Positions 52,164 to 60,597 of a DNA stretch of 64,000 bases are shown one piece after another. The stretch lies in assembly GCF_042688385.1 (NCBI RefSeq), contig NZ_JBHUPY010000001.1, forward strand, positions 496,001 through 560,000, in the 5' to 3' direction. Position 1 is the first letter of the stretch, and each line of letters starts with the position of its first letter. A model generated the notes under the pieces. It was given only the letters and a program-made list of their open reading frames with translations. It was not told the DNA's origin and did no database searches. A program made the position numbers and the translations under genes. The stretch is from Herpetosiphon sp042688385. Lineage in GTDB: Bacteria; Chloroflexota; Chloroflexia; Chloroflexales; Herpetosiphonaceae.

Positions 52164-55100
52164 TTAGATTGGGCAAATCATTGTAAATGCACATGATTGA
52201 CAAGCATGTCCCTGATTGGGCCTCCAATCGCCAGCTGCTATGCCACGCATATATGTAGCTACCTTTTCGCGTCGATCATCCAATGTCCGTTGTTGATGAT
52301 TCACTGGAGCCATTACCCCGGTCGCAGTATAGTAGATCTGAATCCGAGGTTTTTGATGATACACGGCTTCATAGGCTAAAGCATACATCACAAGGCGTAA
52401 TTTTAAATGGTCATCATCTTTTTCTTTGCCTGATAAAATACGTGTCCAGATTGGTCCATTACGATCTTGATCTACCTGATCCACTCGGACTTCAACCTCT
52501 CCAGCAACCGTATTCAAAAGAAATCGTTGATTAAAAGTGCTATTTGTGCTGGTTGGTTCCGCTTGCATTTGTTCCCAAATATGGCTTATATGACCTAAAG
52601 CCTGCGTCATATACGCATCTGCATACGGATCTTCCAATACTCCCCGCACTTTTAAGGCTTCCTGAATAAGTGTTTCCACTACATTCCAAGTAGGTATTGA
52701 TGAATTTTCTTGGGCTGCTTGGAGTAACGCAACAACTGTTGTTCTAATTGCGCTATGCATTTGTTGGAAAGCAGTGGAATCATCGAACAATTGATAGCCA
52801 TATTGATATAAATACTGCCTAGGACATCGTTCGTATGTTTCTAAACTGGCTGCAGGAATTGGGAATGATACAATTGGTTGATGCTTGATAGCAACTCTAT
52901 CCATAGCCATTGAGCAAGGTATCACCGACTTAAACTGCCGTATGTTCCAATTGGCGATTGCTTGATCAGGCAGAAGGGAGGAGCGCATAGCAAGAGCGGC
53001 TCTACTTAATATCAATCGGTCTTTTGCACGGGTCATAGCAACATAAAGAGTATATCGATCTTCCTCGCGTTTATCCGGGGATATACTTCGAAAAACGCTA
53101 GGGGCATGAGGGATAGAAGCTATTTTACCACGGCTGGAGAAAACATTTTCTTGGATAGCAGGAACATACACGATAGGGAATTCTAAACCTTTGGCCTTGT
53201 GAATTGTCATAATATGCACGGCCTTGCTGCTATTTTGGACAAATGGAGTTGGCTCATTGACTTTTGTGAGTAGCCGCTGATGGGCAAGAAAATGGGCTAT
53301 GTCCTGTTCATGGGGCGGAGCTTGGCGTACAAATTGAGCTACTATTGTCATAAGCTGCCCAATCGCGGCAAGCTCTGTTTGGGCTATATGATCATCACTT
53401 GCTGCCCGACAAATGCGATCACGCATTGATGGGCTATGATCTAGTAGATATTGTGTTAGGGTTTGCCAGGCATCACCCTTCCAACCGAGTGCTGCAACTA
53501 CCACATGCAAACGAGCTATGATGGTTTGGCCAGCCTTACTAAGTTGTTGGGTATGGATAGATAACTGCTGAATGGTCTTGCGCAATGATATTTTTGCGGA
53601 ATGAGCAATTTGCACCAACTTGGCGAGATCACTGCTATCTAAGGCAAAATCAGGGGTGTTGATTACCCGTAAAATCATTTGTTGACCCTTCGAACTGCCC
53701 ATACTACAGATAGCAAGAATATCCTTGATCACCGTCTCCTCAAATAAGTCGCTTGTCCAATTGGTAGCAAGCCCATAAGCACGCAGGATTGAACTAACCC
53801 TTTCAGCTATGGCTCCGTTGCGGCATAAAACAGCATGATGGGTAAGTCTCCAACGCCGCCGCCGACTAAGCAATCCATAATGATATGGACTACGTTGCCA
53901 ACGGCGAGCTAGTCGTCGCAATAAATGTCGATTGCAACCACCAGTAGTGTAGATGATCGCTTGAGCAATTGCATGAGCTTCTGATTCTGCATCTGGAAAA
54001 AACCATTCTTGGACAGTTTGGGCTAAAGTAGGCTTGCGCTGTGAATATAATCTTGGACGGTTATGATAATCAGGATCTTGGGCCATAACTATATGGCTAG
54101 CATCTAAGATCGGTTGGACTGAACGGTAATTAAGTGAAAGATGAGTCACTGTTGTATTAGGGTAGGTTTGCTGAAAGTTTGCTAATGTGGCAGGCGATGC
54201 ACCTCGAAACCCATAGATACTTTGCCAAGGATCACCAACTGCCCATACACAGCCACGTCCTCCATCAAGGAGTTGCAATAGAACGCCGGAGGCATAGTTG
54301 ATATCTTGACTTTCATCAACCAAAATATACTGATAGCATTGATGAACCTCATTCACCACATCGGCAATCCTCAATACCTCAATCGCTCTAACAATGAGAT
54401 CTCCAAAGTCAAGTACTTCTTCTTCGCGCAGAATTTTTTCATAGCAGGTATAGATTTTGGCTAATTCACGCAAACGGTTAGCATTTTGCTGTGCCTTATT
54501 CCGTTTTTCCGCTGCGCCTTTCGTTGATTTTCCTAAAGTTGCCTGATCTGCTTCAGCAACAAGTTGCTTGGCATCAACTTCAACTAATTGGCTGTAGGTA
54601 TGAGGATCTCGCAACTCGTCCTTTGCTCGGCTGATAGCCTTGAGAATATCGGGCAGATACTTCAATGGATTATCCAGCGATTTATATTCCTGGAGTGGAA
54701 GCTCATTGATTCGACGTTGCAGTAGCACCAAAATACCACCTGTATCGCGAAGTTGTATTTTTGAGGATAATCCAATCTTTGGGCCATATTGCTTGAGTAG
54801 ATTTAGACACCAAGCATGAAACGTGTTGATTTCAATTCTTCCTACTAAATGAGGATACTTCCCGCGCATGGCTCCACTGATCCGCTCTTGCATTTCTTCG
54901 GCAGCTTTATTTGAAAACGTCAATGCTAAAATACTTGCAGGATCAACACCTTGTTCGACTAATCCACAATACTTTTCCACAATAGAGCGCGTTTTGCCGG
55001 TACCTGGTCCAGCTATTACTAAGGTTGGTAGCGGAGCACTAATGGCCGCTTGCTGGTCTTCGTTAATTTCTAGGGTTTGAGCTGAAGTTTGGTTTGCATG

Positions 55101-55661
55101 AGCCAAATATACTGGCTCATGACAGGTGATGTTAAGTAACTGTGTATGTAAAGCCTCAATAGTAACTCCCCAATGAGTTGCCATCGATGCAACATCCCAA
55201 CCATCAATTTGGATAGCTTGCCAGAGATCTTGGGCAGGAATAAGTAATTCCAGTGCAAATAAGTTAGCTTCTAGCTCATGCCGTTCGCGTGTATTATAGG
55301 TACGAACACGTCCCGTTCCAGCGGTAATCGTGCTTGAGCGTGGATCAAGCGTATTTTTGTCTTCGTAAAAAATTTTGCCTGGGGCAGCTTCAAGGGCATA
55401 GTGGCCTATTTCGTGGGCAATCAGAAAACGAATTTGTTCATCTGGGAGGTTTGGTTGAAAGCGAATTGTTTGTTGGGTAATGTTCAGTTCACCCTGAATC
55501 TGAGCGTCGAGGTTAGGATCTGCGAACGCTGTCAATTGCCAGAGTTCATCTACCACCAACTCTAGTGGGAGCATTGCAGGGCATGGCGCACCTGTCCGCG
55601 TTGCATATGCAACGCGGACATTGTGAGCCTCTTGCCGAATAATTTGCCATCGGGCACTCAT
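52164..55661 (-). CDS. ImmA/IrrE-like peptidase / UvrD-type helicase / Fe-S nuclease fusion
   Basis: A 1165-residue multidomain protein. Residues about 1-150 form an ImmA/IrrE-type zinc peptidase with HEIGH (83-87) and a third ligand in ELEANLFA. The SF1 helicase follows: GPGTGKT (218-224), LVDESQD (447-453), LNYRS, then TIHKAKGLEF and YVAMTRAKDRL. The C-terminal 200 residues look like a RecB/Cas4-type nuclease: YERCPRQYLY and CQSCAFTMIC supply four Cys for a 4Fe-4S cluster. In the usual D-x-K motif I read ILSGKEKD, with no acid at the expected place, so the nuclease may be inactive. ATG 55661 has GGAGG 7 bases upstream and shares a base with the stop of the Xre gene. Confidence 0.82.
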   Translation of the reverse strand: MSARWQIIRQEAHNVRVAYATRTGAPCPAMLPLELVVDELWQLTAFADPNLDAQIQGELNITQQTIRFQPNLPDEQIRFLIAHEIGHYALEAAPGKIFYEDKNTLDPRSSTITAGTGRVRTYNTRERHELEANLFALELLIPAQDLWQAIQIDGWDVASMATHWGVTIEALHTQLLNITCHEPVYLAHANQTSAQTLEINEDQQAAISAPLPTLVIAGPGTGKTRSIVEKYCGLVEQGVDPASILALTFSNKAAEEMQERISGAMRGKYPHLVGRIEINTFHAWCLNLLKQYGPKIGLSSKIQLRDTGGILVLLQRRINELPLQEYKSLDNPLKYLPDILKAISRAKDELRDPHTYSQLVEVDAKQLVAEADQATLGKSTKGAAEKRNKAQQNANRLRELAKIYTCYEKILREEEVLDFGDLIVRAIEVLRIADVVNEVHQCYQYILVDESQDINYASGVLLQLLDGGRGCVWAVGDPWQSIYGFRGASPATLANFQQTYPNTTVTHLSLNYRSVQPILDASHIVMAQDPDYHNRPRLYSQRKPTLAQTVQEWFFPDAESEAHAIAQAIIYTTGGCNRHLLRRLARRWQRSPYHYGLLSRRRRWRLTHHAVLCRNGAIAERVSSILRAYGLATNWTSDLFEETVIKDILAICSMGSSKGQQMILRVINTPDFALDSSDLAKLVQIAHSAKISLRKTIQQLSIHTQQLSKAGQTIIARLHVVVAALGWKGDAWQTLTQYLLDHSPSMRDRICRAASDDHIAQTELAAIGQLMTIVAQFVRQAPPHEQDIAHFLAHQRLLTKVNEPTPFVQNSSKAVHIMTIHKAKGLEFPIVYVPAIQENVFSSRGKIASIPHAPSVFRSISPDKREEDRYTLYVAMTRAKDRLILSRAALAMRSSLLPDQAIANWNIRQFKSVIPCSMAMDRVAIKHQPIVSFPIPAASLETYERCPRQYLYQYGYQLFDDSTAFQQMHSAIRTTVVALLQAAQENSSIPTWNVVETLIQEALKVRGVLEDPYADAYMTQALGHISHIWEQMQAEPTSTNSTFNQRFLLNTVAGEVEVRVDQVDQDRNGPIWTRILSGKEKDDDHLKLRLVMYALAYEAVYHQKPRIQIYYTATGVMAPVNHQQRTLDDRREKVATYMRGIAAGDWRPNQGHACQSCAFTMICPI

Positions 55662-56248
55662 TATTGTTCCTCCCATAGGGCACTTTGCTCACTGGATACT
55701 CCGTTGAGTCGTAAGGCTTCGGCAAACGTCTGTAACGTTTCTTGTTCAACTCTAATCCCATCATTAGCACTATATTGAACAGATTGGGCTGGCGGTGTAA
55801 CCTGAAGTGCTGCTTGAATGACAACAACACTCTGATTTAATGCGTTTGCTAGTGCTTCGATAAAAATATGTGGAATACTCGCTACATTGATTGCGCCACG
55901 TTCAAGTTGTGCTAGTACAGGAACCGGAATATTGAGGTGTGTCGCAAGTTTGCCAACACTTTGACCAAGGATTTTACGCAAATCGGTTAACGTCTTGGGT
56001 GTGATCACAGTTTTGGTTCGTGCTTTGGCCAATGACTGATCGATCATATGTGTTTCTTCAGCATTTAGTATCAAGCTTTCATCAGGATACCCTAGCGCCA
56101 TAATTTCTTCAATATAAACAATTAGTTCTTCTCGAAGTTCGCTTGGATAAGCCTCGACAAATTCTGACAACGCTACAAAATTGGTTTGATCAATAAGGAT
56201 GCGGTAGTGCATTGCGGCCTCAAGCAGTTGTTGTTCATTTTGTTTCAT
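55661..56248 (-). CDS. Xre-type HTH protein of the island
   Basis: A 195-residue protein. A helical N-terminal part (1-75) precedes an Xre-like helix-turn-helix at about 85-140 (LGQSVGKLATHLNIPVPVLAQLERG), then an acidic tail. HTH partners of ImmA/IrrE peptidases are usually repressors that the peptidase cuts, so this is the likely substrate of the downstream fusion protein. AGGAG lies 9 bases before the ATG; the sigma-like gene ends 3 bases upstream. It overlaps the next gene by one base (TAATG). Confidence 0.75.
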   Translation of the reverse strand: MKQNEQQLLEAAMHYRILIDQTNFVALSEFVEAYPSELREELIVYIEEIMALGYPDESLILNAEETHMIDQSLAKARTKTVITPKTLTDLRKILGQSVGKLATHLNIPVPVLAQLERGAINVASIPHIFIEALANALNQSVVVIQAALQVTPPAQSVQYSANDGIRVEQETLQTFAEALRLNGVSSEQSALWEEQ

Positions 56249-56251
56249 AGT

Positions 56252-56878
56252 TTATTGCTCCTGCTGGTAATTAAGCGATGTTCGGATACGCTTGAGTGCA
56301 CGATGATATATTTTACTAATAGTTGTTGTTGTAAAGCCAAGTCTAATGGCAATAGCTGGATTATCGAAACCATCTAGCCGTAATTGCAGTACTTGGCGTT
56401 CTTCTGGTGATAATTGGCTCATTGCTTGTTGGAGATCTCCGTTCAGTTCAAGCATGTTGAAATCCATTGTGGCTTGGGAATCAGCTAGCCTTTCAGCTAA
56501 TGTTTCACCCGTATCGTTCAATGGTGCTTCTAGGCTATCGAGCAGCTTATACTTTTTACTAACATCAATGACGGCTCGTTGCGGCGCAGTCCGCAGGTAT
56601 GCTCCAAATTGGGTTTCCAAGCTGGGAAAGCTGAGGCTTAGAATGTGTGTATGTAAGCGCTCCCGCATCAACTCAACCGCTTCATCAAAAGCTTGTTGGG
56701 AAAAGCTAAGACGAGCGGCAGCCCTATACCATACGCCTTTGATCGTCTCTTCTAGCATGAGCATGGCTTCTCCAACTGTTTCGCTATTTATTTGCCCAGC
56801 CCGAACTTCATTGCGAATTTGTTGGATAAGCTTTTCACAACGCTCCACGATTTGAATGTACGTTGAGGCCTGTTGCAT
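56252..56878 (-). CDS. Sigma-70-like (ECF-type) factor of the island
   Basis: A 208-residue protein. The C-terminal half has region 4: SQLSPEERQVLQLRLDGFDNPAIAIRLGFTTTTISKIYHRALKRI. Before it, ETQFGAYLRTAPQRAVIDVSKKY could be region 2. The N-terminal 90 residues are helical and atypical. It should direct RNA polymerase to its own set of promoters, perhaps including this operon. First large gene of the island, preceded by a 13-codon leader whose stop overlaps the AAGGAG ribosome site. Lower certainty for region 2. Confidence 0.75.
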   Translation of the reverse strand: MQQASTYIQIVERCEKLIQQIRNEVRAGQINSETVGEAMLMLEETIKGVWYRAAARLSFSQQAFDEAVELMRERLHTHILSLSFPSLETQFGAYLRTAPQRAVIDVSKKYKLLDSLEAPLNDTGETLAERLADSQATMDFNMLELNGDLQQAMSQLSPEERQVLQLRLDGFDNPAIAIRLGFTTTTISKIYHRALKRIRTSLNYQQEQ

Positions 56879-56885
56879 AGTGTAT

Positions 56886-56927
56886 CTACTCCTTATTTAA
56901 CTTCAGTACAATCATCTGCTTTTTCAT
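56886..56927 (-). CDS. 13-codon leader reading frame before the sigma-like gene
   Basis: ATG 56927 is preceded by AGGAGATAGTA. The frame reads MKKQMIVLKLNKE and stops at TAG. The last codons AAG GAG TAG are also the ribosome-binding site of the sigma-like gene, so translation of the leader must affect initiation at that gene. Too short for functional inference; it may be an attenuation or coupling device. Confidence 0.5.
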   Translation of the reverse strand: MKKQMIVLKLNKE

Positions 56928-57047
56928 TACTATCTCCTGCTGCTATTGAATAGGTTGACTGCCTATATATAAAGATACGACCTCGCGCTGTTTTTTTCCT
57001 TATAACCATCTAAAATATTCAAATTGACTATATTTCTTTATCTTGTG

Positions 57048-57164
57048 ATGCTGTTTGCCTGTCTGATTCCCTGTGCGATTCCATTATTGTTCATACGCCG
57101 TAAGCAGCCAACCAACCAGTGTGCTTGTGGCGATCCAAATTGTGGCGGCCTAACCAGCAAATAA
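57048..57164 (+). pseudogene. Remnant: 3' end of a copy of the 48513-48767 gene
   Basis: Thirty-eight codons plus stop match the end of the small Cys-rich membrane protein. By hand count 99 of 117 bases agree; the first 35 and last about 40 are identical and the differences lie in the middle. The 5' half is missing. It marks the left border of the helicase island, while the intact gene marks the right. The stretch 56928-57047 shows no gene. Confidence 0.82.
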
Positions 57165-57166
57165 AA

Positions 57167-57201
57167 AGCAGTCGCCCTGGAACAAACCAAGGGCGACTGC
57201 T
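57167..57201 (+). terminator. Hairpin after the remnant, shared with the convergent gene
   Basis: AGCAGTCGCCCT pairs perfectly with AGGGCGACTGCT around an 11-base loop; homologous to the hairpin at 48774. Confidence 0.75.
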
Positions 57202-57214
57202 GATTACTTAGTGC

Positions 57215-58885
57215 TTACCAACCTAAATTAGGGATTTGTTCGGCGGCCAAGCGGCCAAGTTGCACTTGAAATTGTGCTGGATTATCGGGATGCCATTCAA
57301 AACGGGCACGCTCAAACCATTGAGTCAATACCCGATCGCCATCAGGATTGGTTTCCATGTGCGGCGCGGTGAGCGGCAAGCCAAACAAGGCTAATGATTC
57401 AGCGTAACTAACCCCAGGTTCGCCTAAATCGAGGCCATTGCTTTGCCAATAGCTCAGAAACGCGCCGCAAAGCTTGCGATCGGTGGTGGCAAAATGTTGG
57501 CATTGGCCAGGCAATTGTTCTGCGCCCGCTGAGCTATCGCCCTCGTTTTGCCAATTGCGATTGAGCGTTGCCAAGCGTTCAGCGCCTAAGCGCCCAAGCG
57601 AAACCTCATAGGGCGTGCCTGCCAACTCTGGGTGATGCTCGTAGCGCTGGCGTTCGAGAAACTGCACCGTGTAGGTTTTGCCAGTATCAGCATTAACTTG
57701 GCTAAATTCTTCGCTTTGAGGATAGCCAAACACCGCCAAGCCGCCATTTTTTTGCCAATATTGCTCAAACAAACCACCAAGCGAGTGCATGCTTTCTGGG
57801 TAATAGCTGCGATTTGCCAGCAATGGATCGTTGGCTTGGCGCGGCGCAGTTGGCACGACCTCGGCAATTGGCCGCACATGAATCACAGGTTTGGCTCCAC
57901 GCCGATCGCTCCATGCTACCAGCGAATTATTGATCGTAATCGACGGACGATTACTATCGCTATAGCCAAAACGATCGATTGTAAACATGCTTTTTTGGCG
58001 AATATCAACCCCAATCAGGCTCAGATCAGCAGTTGTTTGTTCACCATAATTGAGCGCTACCAAGAAATTGCCACTGCCGGCGAAGCCATAGAGCGCATCA
58101 AAACGACAGTTATTCTCTTGGATTAATGTTTCGCTATTGGCCAATGTTCGGGCATATAAATGTTGCTTGTTGCAATAATAAAAGCTTTTATTGAGCAATA
58201 GATTTTGTTTAATCCCAATGTTACAAGCAGGTTCGGTTAATTTTTGGGGAGCTTGTGAGCCATCCAAGGCAAGATAATGAATTTCAGAGCAGACATTATA
58301 TTTTACCGCAACTTGAGTCGCATACGACCAGCTAACAATTTCTCCATCGCTTTGCAACGAATCAGTGCCATAAATTGTGGCTACTTCGCTGCCAACCAAC
58401 ATGGGAGCCTGATTGCCAGCCAGATGCCATTTCCAGATCTGGTTAGTGATTTGCGGTGGTGCTCCTTCAAGTTCCAGCCAAATCAACCAATCGCCAGCAA
58501 CCGTCCAACGCATTTGATTTTGCCCATCTGGCACTTGCAAGATGCTACTGGTTTGGGTCGTAAGATCATACTGATAGAAATGTTGATTATCGCGCCAGAT
58601 GACCCGCCCATTCGCAATAAAAAAATCATAGGTTTGATTTTGCACACTACCAAGGCTAATGCTGGTTCCGGTCGTGAGATTGGTTAGCATTAATTCGCTG
58701 GTGTAATTGACGAAATCGCTGCGCCAAGTGCGCCATGCAAGCCAATTGCCATCAAGTTTAAGCTGCGTAATCGCGTGCTCGCTCACAATATCGCGGCTCT
58801 GGATCTGATTTTGCTGCGCGGAGACTGGCTTAATCACCAAGCCGAGGCTCAACATTAAAAAACCTATGCGCCATAACCACTTCAT
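57215..58885 (-). CDS. Secreted protein with propeller-like region and two C-terminal repeats
   Basis: A 556-residue exported protein. Signal peptide (about 1-23). Residues 30-350 hold repeated W-x-DNG/-W-R-x-N blades like TolB/WD-type propellers (VAGDWLIWLE, NSLVAWSDRRG). The C-terminal part has two homologous repeats: VFGYPQSEEF...ERQRYEHHPE...LGRLGAERL and LFGLPLTAPH...ERARFEWHPD...LGRLAAEQI. Such repeats are frequent in Chloroflexota surface proteins, with unknown binding partners. AAAGGAA lies before the ATG. Single gene, just left of the tRNA pair; 58886-59042 shows nothing else. Confidence 0.75.
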   Translation of the reverse strand: MKWLWRIGFLMLSLGLVIKPVSAQQNQIQSRDIVSEHAITQLKLDGNWLAWRTWRSDFVNYTSELMLTNLTTGTSISLGSVQNQTYDFFIANGRVIWRDNQHFYQYDLTTQTSSILQVPDGQNQMRWTVAGDWLIWLELEGAPPQITNQIWKWHLAGNQAPMLVGSEVATIYGTDSLQSDGEIVSWSYATQVAVKYNVCSEIHYLALDGSQAPQKLTEPACNIGIKQNLLLNKSFYYCNKQHLYARTLANSETLIQENNCRFDALYGFAGSGNFLVALNYGEQTTADLSLIGVDIRQKSMFTIDRFGYSDSNRPSITINNSLVAWSDRRGAKPVIHVRPIAEVVPTAPRQANDPLLANRSYYPESMHSLGGLFEQYWQKNGGLAVFGYPQSEEFSQVNADTGKTYTVQFLERQRYEHHPELAGTPYEVSLGRLGAERLATLNRNWQNEGDSSAGAEQLPGQCQHFATTDRKLCGAFLSYWQSNGLDLGEPGVSYAESLALFGLPLTAPHMETNPDGDRVLTQWFERARFEWHPDNPAQFQVQLGRLAAEQIPNLGW

Positions 58886-59042
58886 CGCAGTTCCTTTCTA
58901 CATCGATACTACTGAATATGAGTGTAATCGACAGGAACCTGATTTTAGCTACTAGCTGACTGAAACGTATCTTGTGGGAATCTGATAGTGAGCTGAGAGG
59001 TTGGAGCAGGAAGAAGGGAATTTGGGGCCTAAAATAAAAAAA

Positions 59043-59118
<76 letters not shown>

Positions 59119-59165
59119 ACAGAATGAGCGGCTTGGTATAAGCAAGCCGCTCAAATCTTTAGTTG

Positions 59166-59472
59166 TGGTTGCGGGGAGAGGATTCGAACCTCTGACCTTC
59201 GGGTTATGCTTACCAGCTACAGTTTTCACTGCCTAACAATTGTTAGTTTGTGGTCTGGACTTTATCTTCATCCTCAGCCGTACTGTTAGGATGCCTGCCG
59301 TCAAGTCTCTCGCCCTTCCTTAGAAACTAAGGCTTGGGTCGGGATTGCCATTTGAAAGGGTTCCCCGAGTTTGACAGGTTATCATACAAAAGTTTCCTTT
59401 TGTACAGCCCTTGCTTGGAAACTATTGAGTTTCACAGTTGAGCCCGACGAGCTACCACTGCTCCACCCCGCG
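59166..59472 (-). tRNA. Initiator tRNA-fMet(CAU) interrupted by a group I intron
   Basis: The 5' exon (59441-59472) and 3' exon (59166-59208) join to a full cloverleaf: acceptor CGCGGGG with CCCCGCA, mismatched C1-A72 (the initiator hallmark), anticodon stem TCGGG/CCCGA with three G-C pairs, loop CTCATAA, T-arm TTCGAAT, A73 and encoded CCA. The intron lies in the anticodon loop, after U33 if standard group I rules hold (exon ends in U, intron ends in G). Confidence 0.92.
59209..59440 (-). ncRNA. Group I intron (IC3-like) in tRNA-fMet
   Basis: About 232 bases with no open frame. Conserved core elements in order: CUCGGGGAACCC (P4/P5), GGCAAUCCCGACCCAAGCC (J/P4-P6, very like the cyanobacterial tRNA-Leu intron), GAGAGACUUGACGG (P7 and P3 strands), P8 hairpin CAUCC/GGAUG, AAGAUAAAGUCC (second P7 strand), and a terminal G. 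P3 can form from CUGUC with GACGG. The 5' helix P1 is not obvious by eye. It should self-splice with guanosine as cofactor. Confidence 0.85.
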
Positions 59473-59513
59473 TTGACCTATGTATAATAGCATACACTGA
59501 GTTACTTGTCAAA

Positions 59514-60470
59514 TTAGTGCTTGCTCAAGCTATAAACGCTCTGTTCAAGGGCAATTTGGGGGGTTTGGGCGGTTTTGAACAACTCGCGATCAACCCCAAG
59601 ATCGCCGAATTGCATGGCAATTTCTGCTGAAGCGCTGGTAACAGTAACCTCGCAGCCAAGCAGCCGAATTGCCTGAATCATCACTAAAACTTTTTCGGCT
59701 GCATCATTGGCCAGCTCGCGCACGCCAGCCATGTCTAGAATCAACAAACGAGTGCGTTGACGATGGATGGTTGCCAGCAAGCGTTTTTGAATTTGCTCAA
59801 TTCGTTTGGTATCGAGTGCGCCGACGAGTGGAGCCAGCAATACATTGGCGGCAATTGTGACCGCTGGAGTTTCAAGGGTTTCGACCAAGGTAAACAAGCG
59901 TTGTTGCTCCTGATTTTGCTTGAGCAAGGCATCTGCTTGGTTGCGCATTAATGTTGATTGCGCTTTGATTCGGCGCTGCTCGCCATCGGATTTGCTGATT
60001 GTTTCGCGTAAGGCCAACAAATTTGTTTCATTGATGGTGCGAATCAGCACCATTGCGGCAACGATCAGGCCATAGGCAACCAGATTATCGACTGCTGCAT
60101 AGACTCCATCGAAATTCGATCGGACTAAAATGCCACCATAGCCAACAACGGCGCTGATAATCACAGCCGTTGAAGAACCCATAATCAAGGCCATCAACGG
60201 CGGGATCAGGGTCATGAGGCTGACTGGCTGGGTTTTATCGACAAAGACTGCGCAGATAATCGTCACAAAGCCGACCATTAACCAGCGACTCCATTCAATA
60301 CCGCGCCAATAGGCAACGCTAATTCCAATCAGTACCAGCAAAATGCTGCCCATCAAGAGGGGTTCTTGCCAGCCATTGCGCAGGCCAAGCACTACATCAA
60401 TTGCGGCAGTTGTGATATTTAACAGCACTAAGAGGGCAAGAATTGCTTGGCGTTGAGTAATTCGGATCAT
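59514..60470 (-). CDS. Membrane protein with C-terminal STAS domain (RsbR-like)
   Basis: A 318-residue protein. Six hydrophobic helices (1-165) are followed by a coiled coil (about 170-215, SDGEQRRIKAQSTLMRNQADAL) and a STAS domain (about 218-315) with LLILDMAGVREL. RsbR-type STAS proteins act in stressosome complexes. ATG 60470 with GGAG 8 bases upstream. TATAAT at 60518-60523 on this strand may be its -10, within the T-tract of the fusA terminator. Confidence 0.8.
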   Translation of the reverse strand: MIRITQRQAILALLVLLNITTAAIDVVLGLRNGWQEPLLMGSILLVLIGISVAYWRGIEWSRWLMVGFVTIICAVFVDKTQPVSLMTLIPPLMALIMGSSTAVIISAVVGYGGILVRSNFDGVYAAVDNLVAYGLIVAAMVLIRTINETNLLALRETISKSDGEQRRIKAQSTLMRNQADALLKQNQEQQRLFTLVETLETPAVTIAANVLLAPLVGALDTKRIEQIQKRLLATIHRQRTRLLILDMAGVRELANDAAEKVLVMIQAIRLLGCEVTVTSASAEIAMQFGDLGVDRELFKTAQTPQIALEQSVYSLSKH

Positions 60471-60524
60471 GGAGTTGGCTCCGGATTGCTGGAAGCAGGA
60501 TTGCATCTGTGTGCTTTATTATAC

Positions 60525-60577
60525 GCAAAAAAAGTTAAAAGAAAATGGGCCGATTGGTATACCCAATCGGCCCATTT
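60525..60577 (-). terminator. Terminator of fusA
   Basis: A perfect 15-base stem, AAATGGGCCGATTGG with CCAATCGGCCCATTT, loop 5 bases, followed on the minus strand by TTTTCTTTTAACTTTTTTT. Confidence 0.95.
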
Positions 60578-60597
60578 GGGGTGCTTTGTAGCAGGGT

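Noticed and set aside
48838..57164. Reading the helicase island as a prophage or ICE
   Set aside because: No integrase, transposase, structural or conjugation gene is present, and the flanks are a duplicated gene end rather than att-like short repeats.
59209..59440. Interpreting the tRNA insert as two broken tRNA genes with spacer
   Set aside because: The exons restore a perfect initiator tRNA and the insert carries the ordered group I intron core, so an intron explains everything.
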